DNA of 33,653 bases from Gammaproteobacteria bacterium (GCA_024277575.1 JAJRUX010000111.1:1-33653); one strand, 5' to 3'. Numbered from the stretch's first letter, positions 1-8,758 are shown. Program-made: numbers and translations. Notes: generated by a model from the sequence alone, not told the origin.

Positions 1-404
1 CCGATGCCGATGGAGATACCTTGAGCGTCAGCGGGGCGGATGCCCGGTCAGCCCAGGGTGGCACAGTGGTCAATAACGGCAACGGGACCTTCACCTACAC
101 ACCACCGGCCGGGTTCGACGGCAGTGACAGCTTCAGCTACACGGTGAGCGATGGTAACGGCGGGGAGGATCAGGGCAGCGTCCGGATCACCGTCAACGCG
201 GTCAACCATCCTCCTGTTGCTGTGGATGACAGCGTGACCACCGATGAGGATACCGCGGTGACCACCGGCAACGTGCTCGCCAACGACACCGATGCCGATG
301 GAGATACCTTGAGCGTCAGCGGGGCGGATGCCCGGTCAGCCCAGGGTGGCACAGTGGTCAATAACGGCAACGGGACCTTCACCTACACACCACCGGCCGG
401 GTTC
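1..404 (+). repeat. 116-bp exact direct repeat, period 288 bp
   Basis: Bases 1-116 and 289-404 are identical and lie one protein repeat unit (96 codons) apart. Later units of the same gene are clearly diverged at the DNA level, so these two are a recent duplication or gene-conversion product. The first copy may extend left of the window. Confidence 0.9.
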
Positions 405-1478
405 AGTGGGAATGACAGTTTCCGCTATACAGTAAGTGACGGAAATGGAGGAGAGACCCGGGGTACGGTGCAGATTGCTGTTAATACTGTCAATAAAGCT
501 CCAATGGCGATGGCTGATAGTGCCAGTACTACGGAGGGAAGTTCGGTAACCACCGGTAACGTACTTGCCAATGATACCGATCCTGACGGAGATACCCTGA
601 GTGTTACCGGAGCGGACAGCCAGTCAGCAGAGGGTGGCAGTGTTGTTAATAATGGTGATGGTACCTTCACCTACACACCGCCGGCTGGTTTCAGCGGGGC
701 CGACAGCTTCAGCTACACGGTAAGTGATGGTAATGGTGCGGAAGCACAAGGGAAAGTGAACATTACTGTTACTAAGGTTGTTCCCGTCAACAATCCACCT
801 GTAGCAATGGAGGACTCGGTTACCACTCAGCAGGATACTCCTGTAACCACGGGTGATGTGCTGGCTAACGATAGTGACCCGGATGGTGATTCAGTTGCCG
901 TTAGTGGTGTAGACAGTCAGTCAGCGCAGGGAGGAATGGTTGTCGATAACGGCGATGGAACCTTTACCTATACTCCTGCAACTGGTTACGTTGGGAGCGA
1001 CACGTTCAACTACATGATTAGTGACGGCAAGGGGGGCCAGGCTCAGGGTACGGTGAACATCACTGTGGAGCAGGCTACCTCGACCAATGCTGATCCTGTG
1101 GCCGCTGATGATAGTGCCGAGACGGAGGTGGATACGGCCGTGACCATAGCCAATGTGCTTGCTAATGACAGTGATGCTGATGGAGATGCTCTAAGCATAG
1201 TCAACGCAGATGCGCAGTCTGAGCAAGGAGGTTCAGTAGACAACCATGGCGATGGCAGTTTCACATATACACCACCTGCTGGTTTCAGTGGCGAAGACCG
1301 TTTCCACTATACCATCAGTGATGGTAACGGCGGAGAAGACCAGGGAACTGTGACCATTACTGTTAACAAACAGAATGATGGTGACGGGTTCTGGCTGGGT
1401 GCCTTCGACCTGTGGATGCTGTTGCTGCTGTTATTCCCTCTGGGATATCGGCGGTATCAACAAAGCCGCAGGTGCTAG
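3..1478 (+). CDS. Tandem Ig/cadherin-like repeat surface protein, C-terminal part (5' truncated)
   Basis: The frame is open to the left edge and already inside a repeat (DADGDTLSVSG), so the true start lies outside the window. Four complete repeats and one partial repeat of about 96-99 residues follow. Each has the pattern PPVAxDDS, TGNVLANDTDxDGD, FTYTPPAGFSGxDSFxYTVSDGNGG and a closing VxITV strand, which is typical of the tandem-95/cadherin-like/VCBS class of large secreted adhesins; the Asp-rich DxDGD segments suggest calcium binding. The last 30 or so residues are DGDGFWLGAFDLWM, then a Leu-rich hydrophobic stretch, then RRYQQSRRC. This is a tripartite tail like the C-terminal sorting signals (GlyGly-CTERM and relatives) of Gram-negative surface proteins; which sorting class it belongs to cannot be decided by eye. 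Likely role: cell-surface adhesion or matrix binding. A strong terminator follows 60 bp after the stop. Confidence 0.85.
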   Translation, partial: DADGDTLSVSGADARSAQGGTVVNNGNGTFTYTPPAGFDGSDSFSYTVSDGNGGEDQGSVRITVNAVNHPPVAVDDSVTTDEDTAVTTGNVLANDTDADGDTLSVSGADARSAQGGTVVNNGNGTFTYTPPAGFSGNDSFRYTVSDGNGGETRGTVQIAVNTVNKAPMAMADSASTTEGSSVTTGNVLANDTDPDGDTLSVTGADSQSAEGGSVVNNGDGTFTYTPPAGFSGADSFSYTVSDGNGAEAQGKVNITVTKVVPVNNPPVAMEDSVTTQQDTPVTTGDVLANDSDPDGDSVAVSGVDSQSAQGGMVVDNGDGTFTYTPATGYVGSDTFNYMISDGKGGQAQGTVNITVEQATSTNADPVAADDSAETEVDTAVTIANVLANDSDADGDALSIVNADAQSEQGGSVDNHGDGSFTYTPPAGFSGEDRFHYTISDGNGGEDQGTVTITVNKQNDGDGFWLGAFDLWMLLLLLFPLGYRRYQQSRRC

Positions 1479-1530
1479 CCGCCGATAGAGGAGAGATGTA
1501 GAGAGGTATTTTCTTCTCTTTATAAAAATA

Positions 1531-1565
1531 AAAAAAGCGGCGTCATTATTTGGCGCCGTTTTTTT
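1531..1565 (+). terminator. Rho-independent terminator of the repeat-protein gene
   Basis: The stem CGGCGTC (1538-1544) pairs with GGCGCCG (1552-1558, one G-T wobble) around a 7-nt loop and is followed by seven T. An A-run precedes the stem, so it could also act on transcripts arriving from the right. Confidence 0.85.
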
Positions 1566-1587
1566 GTACTATGGTTTGTGATTAAGC

Positions 1588-1756
1588 TATAACCCGAATC
1601 CGTGGGTCCGGGGCTGATGCAGATCGCAACATATTGATTTCACAATGGAATCAAAAAATCTTAGCTTCACCCTTAGGTTAAGCGGACATTTTTTGAACCA
1701 CTGTGGAATCAAGAGCTTGTGCTATGCGCCGTCATGAACCCACGGATTCAGGTATA
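1588..1756. mobile_element. 169-bp MITE-like element with terminal inverted repeats
   Basis: The left end TATAACCCGAATCCGTGGGT (1588-1607) is matched in inverted form by ACCCACGGATTCAGGTATA (1738-1756), with about one substitution and one indel. A second, weaker inverted pair lies inside: CAATGGAATCAAAAAA near 1643 against TTTTTTGAACCACTG near 1690. There is no plausible coding sequence. It sits between the repeat-protein terminator and the end of the small minus-strand gene. The right-end motif recurs as a solo copy at 12811-12827. This looks like a non-autonomous transposable element or a large palindromic intergenic repeat; no transposase is present to confirm mobility. Confidence 0.6.
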
Positions 1757-1805
1757 AGACAGGAGGTGCTGTTGATGTTGCGCCAATGGCTTCGCGGCCC
1801 GGTTC

Positions 1806-2180
1806 TCACTCTGTATTAAAAGGCATGGTTTCTGTCGGTTTATCTTTTTGGGTAATTTCTTTTTTTATCAATTTTCCATCGTTATTGTAAAAATAATGTT
1901 CAGTCCGGATGACTTTTCCCCGTTTGTAGGCTCGGAATATTGAAGGGCGTCTCTGTTCATCATAGATTGTTTCAAAGTATTCATAGTTCTTGAATACCTC
2001 TTCATAATTTTTCTCTTCACCCAGTTCGGAAACACCATCCTTAACGGTGAAATCATCAGCATAATAGGACAGGTTCGGCTTGATGTTTTCTGGTCTGGCC
2101 TGTGTATCGATGGTAAAGCTTGTCATAAAAAACAACAAAAATGATGAGTGCAGTATCGTACTTCTTCTCACGGGCGCCAT
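1806..2180 (-). CDS. Small exported protein of unknown function
   Basis: This encodes 124 residues from an ATG at 2180, with a GGGGAG ribosome-binding site about 10 nt upstream. The N-terminus (MAPVRRSTILHSSFLLFFMTSF) has the basic and hydrophobic regions of a signal peptide, with possible cleavage near TQA-RP. The mature part is charged and rich in Tyr, Lys and Glu. It ends in a stretch like RAYKRGKVIRTEHYFYNNDGKLIKKE, which recalls the short YD/MORN-like beta-hairpin repeats of antitoxin- or wall-associated proteins, though only one unit is visible. I do not recognise the family. It stands alone, divergent from the flagellar operon. GC content is visibly lower than in the flagellar genes. 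Confidence 0.6.
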   Translation of the reverse strand: MAPVRRSTILHSSFLLFFMTSFTIDTQARPENIKPNLSYYADDFTVKDGVSELGEEKNYEEVFKNYEYFETIYDEQRRPSIFRAYKRGKVIRTEHYFYNNDGKLIKKEITQKDKPTETMPFNTE

Positions 2181-2390
2181 TTTTCCGTTTCTCCCCTTCA
2201 GCGGCTTAAAGTAAAGATTACTACTGATGATAACCTATAGTAACTAGCTGCCCTATAACACCGACTCAGGTGTTTAGCGGAGAATACCTGCAACCGGTCT
2301 CTTGGTTGGCGGCAGATAATTGCCGGTTATCAGACATTTCAAATGCAATTCATATCACTAACCATCTGATTGTTATGAAAGGCGATGTTG

Positions 2391-2406
2391 TGGCATGAGC
2401 ATTGCA
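2391..2406 (+). promoter_or_regulatory. Sigma-54 (-24/-12) promoter of the flgIJKL operon
   Basis: TGGCATGAGCATTGCA matches the sigma-54 consensus TGGCACG-N4-TTGCA with one change (C to T). The -24 GG and -12 GC are exactly 10 bp apart. It lies 34 bp before the flgI ATG, so transcription would start near 2418. Sigma-54 control with a FleQ/FlrC-type activator is the rule for hook and rod genes in polar-flagellated gammaproteobacteria. The activator-binding site is not identifiable in the 200 bp upstream. Confidence 0.75.
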
Positions 2407-2439
2407 AATGCTGTTCAACAATCTTAGTGCGGGTGAATC

Positions 2440-3549
2440 ATGACGGCTCATAACTTTTTACGAATGTTTGTTTGTGCTGCGGTGCTGTTGAGCACCCCGG
2501 TCTGTGCTGAACGGGTCAAGGATATTGCCTCGGTGGCCGGGGTGCGCAGCAATCAGTTGATCGGTTACGGACTGGTAGTTGGCTTGAGCGGAACGGGTGA
2601 CCAGACCAGCCAGGCGCCTTTTACCGCGCAGAGTCTGAAATCCATGATGTCCCAGTTTGGCATTACCCTTCCGTCCAACCAGACTTTGCAGTTGAAGAAT
2701 GTGGCGGCAGTCAGTGTGCATGCGGATCTTCCGCCATTTGCCAAACCCGGACAGACCATTGATGTGACGGTGTCGTCTATTGGCAATGCCAAAAGCCTGC
2801 GGGGCGGCACGCTGTTGATGACGCCTCTAAGGGGGGCGGACGGTAATATTTATGCCATTGCACAAGGAAATATGGTGGTTGGCGGACTGGGAGCGGACGG
2901 GCAGGATGGCTCGCGGATCATGATCAATATTCCCAGTGCCGGCAGGATTCCCAACGGGGCATCGGTAGAGCGTGAAGTGCCGACGGCGTTTGCCCGTGGC
3001 AACAGCCTGATTTTCAATCTGAATCGCCCGGATTTTACTACTGCACACCGCCTGGCCAAGGCGATCAATGAAACCATGGGTGTGGGTACCGCTACAGCAC
3101 AGGATGCTACTTCTGTGATTGTGAGCGCGCCGCTTGATGCCGGGCAACGGGTCTCCTATCTGTCAATGCTGGAGAACATCCAGGTTGTTCCGGATGAAGC
3201 GGCAGCAAAGGTAATTATCAACTCTCGAACCGGAACGGTGGTTATTGGCAAGAATGTTCGTTTGACACCGGCGGCAATCTCACATGGCAATCTGATTGTG
3301 ACCATTCGGGAGAACCCACAGGTCAGCCAGCCGGGCGCCCTGTCCGGTGGCAGGACGGCGGTGACGCCTGCTTCTGAAGTGGAGATTACCCAGGAAGGGA
3401 AGCGCATGTTCCTGTTTGACCCCGGGGTTTCACTGGATTCCCTGGTGCAGGCGGTGAACAGGGTTGGAGCCGCGCCGGGTGATCTGGTGGCGATTCTGGA
3501 AGGTTTGCGCAGCGCCGGGGCGTTGCGTGCCGAACTGGTGATTATCTAG
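2440..3549 (+). CDS. flgI: Flagellar P-ring protein FlgI
   Basis: FlgI forms the periplasmic P-ring, the bushing around the flagellar rod in peptidoglycan. The 369-residue length fits the family. A signal peptide ends at [10 protein letters not shown], giving the mature N-terminus [13 protein letters not shown] seen throughout FlgI. Other family signatures are [16 protein letters not shown] (about 38-53), [14 protein letters not shown] and the C-terminal [22 protein letters not shown]. The ATG at 2440 is preceded by GCGGGTGA. It is the first gene of a four-gene overlapping operon behind the sigma-54 promoter. FlgI normally follows FlgH (L-ring); here the upstream neighbours are unrelated, so the flgB-H block must lie elsewhere. 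Confidence 0.97.
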   Translation: MTAHNFLRMFVCAAVLLSTPVCAERVKDIASVAGVRSNQLIGYGLVVGLSGTGDQTSQAPFTAQSLKSMMSQFGITLPSNQTLQLKNVAAVSVHADLPPFAKPGQTIDVTVSSIGNAKSLRGGTLLMTPLRGADGNIYAIAQGNMVVGGLGADGQDGSRIMINIPSAGRIPNGASVEREVPTAFARGNSLIFNLNRPDFTTAHRLAKAINETMGVGTATAQDATSVIVSAPLDAGQRVSYLSMLENIQVVPDEAAAKVIINSRTGTVVIGKNVRLTPAAISHGNLIVTIRENPQVSQPGALSGGRTAVTPASEVEITQEGKRMFLFDPGVSLDSLVQAVNRVGAAPGDLVAILEGLRSAGALRAELVII

Positions 3550-4511
3550 TGATCTCGACACCGCCTGATGTTTATACCGATCTGCAGGGGTTGTCCAGAC
3601 TGCGCAGTCTGACGCGGCGGGATTCCGGCAAGGCGCTGGATATTGTTGCCCAGCAGTTTGAAGCGCTTTTTTTGCAGATGATGTTGAAAAGTGTACAGGA
3701 GAGCAGCTTTGGTGATCCGCTGTTCGGCAGCCAGCAGATGGATTTTTATCGTGATATGCATGACAAACAGCTCTCTGTCGATCTGGCTCACAAAGGGGGA
3801 ATAGGGATTGCCGATATGCTGGTACAGCAGCTGGGCAAGCAGTTGCCGCAGAAAAAAGAGGCTATCTCCGATGGCAACCATTCCGTGCCGGATCGGCTTT
3901 CACTGCGGGCCGTTTTTCCTGTGGTCACTGAACCGGTAACCGGGATTCAGCAGCCGCGGCAACCACTGAAATTTGAATCACCAGCCGAATTTGTAAAGCA
4001 TCTATGGCCTGGTGCCAGCCGTGCGGCGGCCGAGCTCGGGGTCAGCCCGGAGGTTCTGCTGGCCCAGGCCGCACTGGAGACTGGATGGGGGAAAAAAATC
4101 ATCCGGCAGGAGCCGGATGTCAGCAGTCACAATCTGTTCAACATCAAGGCCGATCAGCGCTGGAAAGGGGAAAAAACAAGTATCAATACCCTGGAATATA
4201 TCAACGGTGCCATGGTTAAACAGCGTGCGGCATTTCGTGCCTATGGTAGTTATGCCGAGAGTTTTTCAGACTATGTCAATTTTTTGCGAACCAATCCCCG
4301 CTATGGAGAAGCGTTGCAACAAAGGGGCAATGATGCAGCCTTTGTAACTGCGTTGCACAAGGCCGGTTATGCAACAGATCCTGACTATGCAGCCAAGATT
4401 CAGCGAATCTTGAATGGCCGGATCATGACGAGTGCCGTGGATGCAGTAAAGTTTTCCGCTTCCGATCCGATATTGTCTTATGAAGTTGCGCTTGCGGGAG
4501 ACAATAAATGA
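3549..4511 (+). CDS. flgJ: Peptidoglycan hydrolase / rod-cap protein FlgJ
   Basis: FlgJ caps the growing rod and cuts peptidoglycan so that the rod can pass. This 320-residue protein has both domains: an N-terminal rod-binding domain (about 20-105, AQQFEALFLQMMLKSVQ and SQQMDFYRDMHDKQL) and a C-terminal glucosaminidase-type muramidase (about 145-300). In the latter, LLAQAALETGWGKK carries the presumed catalytic Glu177, followed by SHNLFNIKAD. The GTG start shares one base with the flgI stop, and the gene ends in a 4-bp ATGA overlap with flgK, so all are translationally coupled. The two-domain form is typical of beta- and gammaproteobacteria. Confidence 0.96.
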   Translation: MISTPPDVYTDLQGLSRLRSLTRRDSGKALDIVAQQFEALFLQMMLKSVQESSFGDPLFGSQQMDFYRDMHDKQLSVDLAHKGGIGIADMLVQQLGKQLPQKKEAISDGNHSVPDRLSLRAVFPVVTEPVTGIQQPRQPLKFESPAEFVKHLWPGASRAAAELGVSPEVLLAQAALETGWGKKIIRQEPDVSSHNLFNIKADQRWKGEKTSINTLEYINGAMVKQRAAFRAYGSYAESFSDYVNFLRTNPRYGEALQQRGNDAAFVTALHKAGYATDPDYAAKIQRILNGRIMTSAVDAVKFSASDPILSYEVALAGDNK

Positions 4512-6472
4512 GTGATCCGTTAAATATAGGTATTTCCGGTCTGCTGACAGCGCAGCGCTCCCTGACGGTTACCAGTAACAATGTCAGCAATGCCAATACT
4601 GAGGGATACTCCCGCCAGCGTACCGATATCAGCAGCCGGGTGCCTGTTTACTCTGCCGGAGGGTATCTTGGCGCGGGTTCCAGCGTCACCAATATCAGCC
4701 GTGTGTATGACTCGTTTCTCAATGGGCAGGTGGTGTCCAATACCACGCTGAGTAATCAGCTGGAGGTCTCATACAATTATGCCTCACAGATGGACAATCT
4801 GCTTGCCGATCCCCAGGCTGGTCTGACCCCGGCCCTGCAGGATTTTTTTGCGGCGAGCCAAGGTGTGGCAAACGATCCTGCTTCCATTCCGGCACGGCAG
4901 GTTATGTTGACATCGGCGGAGAGTCTGGCCAACCGTTTTGATGTGATGTCGCGGCGTATGAATGACCTGCGTGACAGTGTCAATATCGAGGTCAGCAATA
5001 TCGTTCCCGAGATAAACAGTCTGGCGCAGCAGATCGCCTCGCTCAACACGGCGATCTCCCGTTCGCCCGGTATCCATAACGGTCGCATGCCCAATGACTT
5101 GATGGACAAGCGTGACCAGCTGGTGCTGCAGCTCTCCCAGTTTGTCAATGTGCAGACGGTGGAGCAGAGTAACTTTACCGTTAATGTCTATATCGGTAAC
5201 GGTCAAAGCCTGGTAACGGATACCGAGAGCCAGGAGCTGAGTGTAATTCCCAATTCATATGACTCCAGTCAGATGGATATCGGCTATGCCAACGGAACCT
5301 CAACGGTAAATATCACCTCACTGCTGACGGGGGGGAGGTTGGGCGGTCTGATTGATCAGCGAAACGATATTATTGCTCCAAGTGAAAATTCACTGGGCCG
5401 GATTGCTGTTGCCCTGAGTGATACATTTAACAAACAACACCGTCTTGGTATGGATCTTAACTCTTCCCTGGGGGGGGATTTTTTTGCGGTGGGTGCGCCG
5501 CAAGTTCTGGCAAGTACCAACAACAGTTCTACGGCAAGCATCAACGCGACAATTACCGATCCCAATCTGCTCAGTAACAGTGATTACAAACTGACATTTG
5601 ATGGAGCAAATTATACCCTGACCCGGATGTCTGACGGTCAGGGAGAGGGGCCGATTGCCGGGTTGCCGTTTACCTCAGCTGACGGTTTCAGTATTGATAT
5701 TGGTGCTGGTACCCCTGCGGCAGGCGACTCTTTTCTTGTTCGTCCGACCCGGGGAATGGCGCGTTCCCTTGAGGTGCTGATCACCGATACGGCAAAAATT
5801 GCGGCGGCGGGACCGGTGCGGGTGGAGTCTGATCTGGCGAACATCGGGAGTGGTCAGGCTGCATTGAGCAAACTCTCCGACACGTCAGGTGCTGAATTCA
5901 CTACCACTCCTGGCACATTGACGCCACCGCTGCTGGTCGAGTTTGATGCGGCAACCCCGAATCAGTACAGCGTTTACGATAACACGCTGCCGGGGCCTCC
6001 GGTGCTGCTCTCCGGGCCGAATGTCTATGACCCGGCAACCGGCATGGACGTGGTGGCGGACAATGGGCTGGGTTATGGATATGAACTGCACATCAAGGGA
6101 GAACCCGGTCTGGGGGACAGATTCAGCGTCGAATACAATGCCCAGGGGGTGAGTGACAACAGCAACATGCTTGCCCTTGCCGAGTTGCAGACCAAAAACA
6201 GTATGCTGGAAGGTGCCGCCAGTTTTCTGGATGCCTACGCCGGCATTATTACTGATGTGGGTACCAAAACCCATCAGGCCGATATCGCCAACCAGGCGCA
6301 ACAGACACTGTTGCGTCAGGCAGTGAATGCGCGGGAATCCGTTTCCGGCGTAAATCTGGATGAGGAGGCGGCCAACATGATGCGTTTTCAGCAGGCCTAT
6401 CAGGCTTCGGCGCAGGTTATCAGTACGGCTCAAAGCATGTTTGATTCACTGCTTGGGGCGGTGAGGAGGTAA
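4508..6472 (+). CDS. flgK: Flagellar hook-associated protein 1 FlgK
   Basis: FlgK is the first hook-filament junction protein, exported by the flagellar type III system. The product is 654 residues. The N-terminal rod/hook motif is clear (NIGISGLLTAQRSLTVTSNN, then VSNANTEGYSRQR), and so is the C-terminal helix (GVNLDEEAANMMRFQQAYQA, ending MFDSLLGAVRR). No signal peptide is present, as expected. The variable middle (about 300-540) contains the beta-rich domain. The ATG overlaps the flgJ stop by 4 bp. The last codons contain GAGGAGG, which serves as the ribosome-binding site of flgL. Confidence 0.96.
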   Translation: MSDPLNIGISGLLTAQRSLTVTSNNVSNANTEGYSRQRTDISSRVPVYSAGGYLGAGSSVTNISRVYDSFLNGQVVSNTTLSNQLEVSYNYASQMDNLLADPQAGLTPALQDFFAASQGVANDPASIPARQVMLTSAESLANRFDVMSRRMNDLRDSVNIEVSNIVPEINSLAQQIASLNTAISRSPGIHNGRMPNDLMDKRDQLVLQLSQFVNVQTVEQSNFTVNVYIGNGQSLVTDTESQELSVIPNSYDSSQMDIGYANGTSTVNITSLLTGGRLGGLIDQRNDIIAPSENSLGRIAVALSDTFNKQHRLGMDLNSSLGGDFFAVGAPQVLASTNNSSTASINATITDPNLLSNSDYKLTFDGANYTLTRMSDGQGEGPIAGLPFTSADGFSIDIGAGTPAAGDSFLVRPTRGMARSLEVLITDTAKIAAAGPVRVESDLANIGSGQAALSKLSDTSGAEFTTTPGTLTPPLLVEFDAATPNQYSVYDNTLPGPPVLLSGPNVYDPATGMDVVADNGLGYGYELHIKGEPGLGDRFSVEYNAQGVSDNSNMLALAELQTKNSMLEGAASFLDAYAGIITDVGTKTHQADIANQAQQTLLRQAVNARESVSGVNLDEEAANMMRFQQAYQASAQVISTAQSMFDSLLGAVRR

Positions 6473-6475
6473 GTT

Positions 6476-7684
6476 ATGCGAGTATCCACCCGTCAACTTC
6501 AGCAAACTGCAATTTCAGGCATTCTTGATCGTCAGAATGCATTGGGCAAGACACAGGAACAGATGGCCACCGGCAAGCGGATTCTGTCTCCGGCTGATGA
6601 CCCGGTGGCGGCCACCCGCATCCACTCCTTCAAGGAGTCGATTGATATACTCCAGCAATACCAGTCAAACGCCGACCAGGTAAAGAATCGCCTAGGCTCG
6701 GAAGAGAGTATTCTGAAAGGGGTGGTGGACAGCATTCAGCGGGTACGTGAACTGGCCGTGGCGGGTGCCAATGGCGCGTTGTCTGATGTCGGCCGCCAAT
6801 CGATAGCAAAAGAGGTGTATACCCGCCTGGAGTCGTTGCTGGGCATGGCCAACACGATGGATGCAAATGGGGAATATATCTTCGGTGGCAACCGGGGCAC
6901 CACCCCGCCATTTACAGAGTCAGGGGGGGCGGTCGTTTATAATGGTGATGATGGTCAGCGCCGTTTGCAGATTGGTCCCGATTTTTTTATTGCCAATGGT
7001 GATGCAGGTTCCGATGTGTTCATGCGCATCAAGAATGGCAACAAGATTTTTGCCACGGAATACAATCCCGTCAATACCGGAACCGGGACTATCAACCAGG
7101 GGCGGGTTGATGACATCACAGCCTACACCCGCCACGATTACACCATCTCCTTTCCGGCTGCCGGTCAGGTGCTGGTAACCAATGATACTCTGGGAACCCC
7201 GGTGACCGGTTTTCCGCAGGCTTATACCCCCGGGCAAGAAATTATTTTTGATGGAGCGGCTGTCACGATTAGTGGTGATCCAGCGGTGGGTATTGACACT
7301 TTCTCAGTAAAACCGTCCAGCAGCCAGGATGTGTTTACCACGGTCAAGCGGCTTGCGGACGCCTTGAACCAGCCATCGGGTCTGGCCTCGGACGAGAGCA
7401 AGGCGAAGATGGATATCACCCGATCCATCAGCGAGCTGGATAATGTATTGGAACACTTTCTCAATGTGTCCGCCAGTATCGGCAGCCGGTTGAACAGCGT
7501 GGACGGGCAAGTGTTTATGAACGAAGATACAGTACTCAACCTGCAGGAGGTCATGTCCAGCCTGGAAGATCTGGATTATGCCGAGGCGGTTGGAAAACTC
7601 AATCTGCAAATGGTCGGAATGCAGGCCGCGCAGCAGGTTTATCTGAAAGCGCAGGGGTTATCCCTGTTTGAGTTTATGAGATAA
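6476..7684 (+). CDS. flgL: Flagellar hook-associated protein 3 FlgL
   Basis: FlgL is the second junction protein and links FlgK to flagellin. The 402-residue protein has the flagellin-like N-terminal coiled coil (MRVSTRQLQQTAISGILDRQ, then QMATGKRILSPADDPVAA) and C-terminal helix (LDYAEAVGKLNLQMVGMQ, ending LFEFMR). The ATG lies 3 bp after the flgK stop with an ideal GAGGAGG six bases upstream. The gene ends 3 bp from the end of a convergent hydrolase gene, leaving no room for a separate terminator. Confidence 0.95.
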   Translation: MRVSTRQLQQTAISGILDRQNALGKTQEQMATGKRILSPADDPVAATRIHSFKESIDILQQYQSNADQVKNRLGSEESILKGVVDSIQRVRELAVAGANGALSDVGRQSIAKEVYTRLESLLGMANTMDANGEYIFGGNRGTTPPFTESGGAVVYNGDDGQRRLQIGPDFFIANGDAGSDVFMRIKNGNKIFATEYNPVNTGTGTINQGRVDDITAYTRHDYTISFPAAGQVLVTNDTLGTPVTGFPQAYTPGQEIIFDGAAVTISGDPAVGIDTFSVKPSSSQDVFTTVKRLADALNQPSGLASDESKAKMDITRSISELDNVLEHFLNVSASIGSRLNSVDGQVFMNEDTVLNLQEVMSSLEDLDYAEAVGKLNLQMVGMQAAQQVYLKAQGLSLFEFMR

Positions 7685-7687
7685 GCG

Positions 7688-8314
7688 TTACACGTAGGGA
7701 TTTGTCCTCTGCTCTTCACCAAACGTGGATAGCGGTCCGTGGCCGGGGATGAACTGTACGTCATCGCCCAGCGGCCACAGCTTTTCACGTATGGAACGGA
7801 TCAGGGTTTCATGATCGCCGCGCGGAAAATCGGTGCGCCCGATTGAGCCCTTGAAGAGTACATCCCCCACCAGCGCCAGCTTTTCCCCTCCATGAAAATA
7901 GACCACATGCCCGGGAGTATGACCGGGGCAGTGCAGAACTTCGAGCTGTTGATTACCAAAAGTTACCTGGTCACCCTGTTCCAGCCATCGATCGGGAATG
8001 AACGACTTCGCCGGTGGGAAATCATAGATTTTGCACTGCTGTGGCAGGGATTCAATCAGAAACTGATCATCCCGGTGTGGACCTTCAACCGGAATGGAGA
8101 GCCGCCCGGCCAGCTCATCCACTCCGCCGATATGGTCGAAGTGTCCATGAGTGATCAGGATCTTCTCTATCTCCACATTTTTGCTCTGTGCCGTGCTGAT
8201 AATGCGTTCAATCTCCCCACCGGGGTCGACCACGGCGGCACGGCGGGTCTGTTCGCAACAGAGCAGTGTGCAGTTTTGCGCCAGCGGGGTGACAGGGATG
8301 ATTAAAAATTGCAC
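7688..8314 (-). CDS. Metallo-beta-lactamase-fold hydrolase, YcbL / GloB-like
   Basis: A 208-residue soluble hydrolase with all binuclear metal ligands of the glyoxalase II class: THGHFDH (His56, His58, Asp60, His61), the CPGHTPGH His132, VGDVLF Asp151 and IPGHGP His192. It lacks the C-terminal glutathione-binding domain of full GloB and matches the short YcbL-type proteins in length, so it probably hydrolyses thioesters such as S-lactoylglutathione. The start is a GTG at 8314 with no clear ribosome-binding site; no other Met occurs in the protein. It probably shares a transcript with the PilZ gene 96 bp upstream. Confidence 0.88.
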   Translation of the reverse strand: MQFLIIPVTPLAQNCTLLCCEQTRRAAVVDPGGEIERIISTAQSKNVEIEKILITHGHFDHIGGVDELAGRLSIPVEGPHRDDQFLIESLPQQCKIYDFPPAKSFIPDRWLEQGDQVTFGNQQLEVLHCPGHTPGHVVYFHGGEKLALVGDVLFKGSIGRTDFPRGDHETLIRSIREKLWPLGDDVQFIPGHGPLSTFGEEQRTNPYV

Positions 8315-8410
8315 GATGTTTACCGGAAGTCAGCGGGTGTTTGGCGAGGTAACCGGACAGTATCCGGATCAGGTGGTAAGATGCGCTTGTATGAGTTCAG
8401 CCAGTTCGCG

Positions 8411-8758
8411 TTACAGCAGATATTCGTCACCCAGATTGAGCGCAATCAGTTTACGCAGGTGGGTAGCGCTCTGCACATCGATCTGTTCAAAACGGAGACC
8501 GAACATCTGTTCATCCGCATGGGCTATCTGGCCGTTGACACAGATTGAGGGGCCTCCACGCTCCAGTGATATTTCCACGCGGCATTTGCTGTTGATGATA
8601 CCATTCCAGTTCTCTGGCCGTGACATCAACAGGCCACGCAGGGAGATATCCATCAAGTCACCATGCCAGATCCCGGTGTTGTTGGAAAGAATGACTCTGG
8701 CAGCAAAAGGTATGCGCGTGAAGCGTCTTCGCTCGGGGTTGTCATTGCTGGAGTTCAT
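8411..8758 (-). CDS. Single-domain PilZ protein (c-di-GMP receptor)
   Basis: A 115-residue protein consisting of one PilZ domain. The two c-di-GMP binding motifs are present: ERRRFTRIPF near the N-terminus (RxxxR) and DISLRGLLM (D/N-x-S-x-x-G) near residue 37. The rest predicts the usual beta-barrel (CRVEISL, ICVNGQIAH, FGLRFEQID) and a C-terminal helix. Its position between flagellar genes and an exopolysaccharide locus fits a role in coupling c-di-GMP to motility or matrix production, but that link is inferred from context only. ATG at 8758 with GGAG about 11 nt upstream. Confidence 0.88.
   Translation of the reverse strand: MNSSNDNPERRRFTRIPFAARVILSNNTGIWHGDLMDISLRGLLMSRPENWNGIINSKCRVEISLERGGPSICVNGQIAHADEQMFGLRFEQIDVQSATHLRKLIALNLGDEYLL

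Noticed and set aside
1-1478. CRISPR-like periodic repeats.
   Set aside because: The period is 288-297 bp, in frame, and translates into Ig/cadherin-like repeats; there are no short repeat-spacer units.
8350-8380. CCGGA/TCCGG hairpin between the hydrolase and PilZ genes.
   Set aside because: Five-bp stem with no T-run on either strand; not a terminator, and no operator family recognised.
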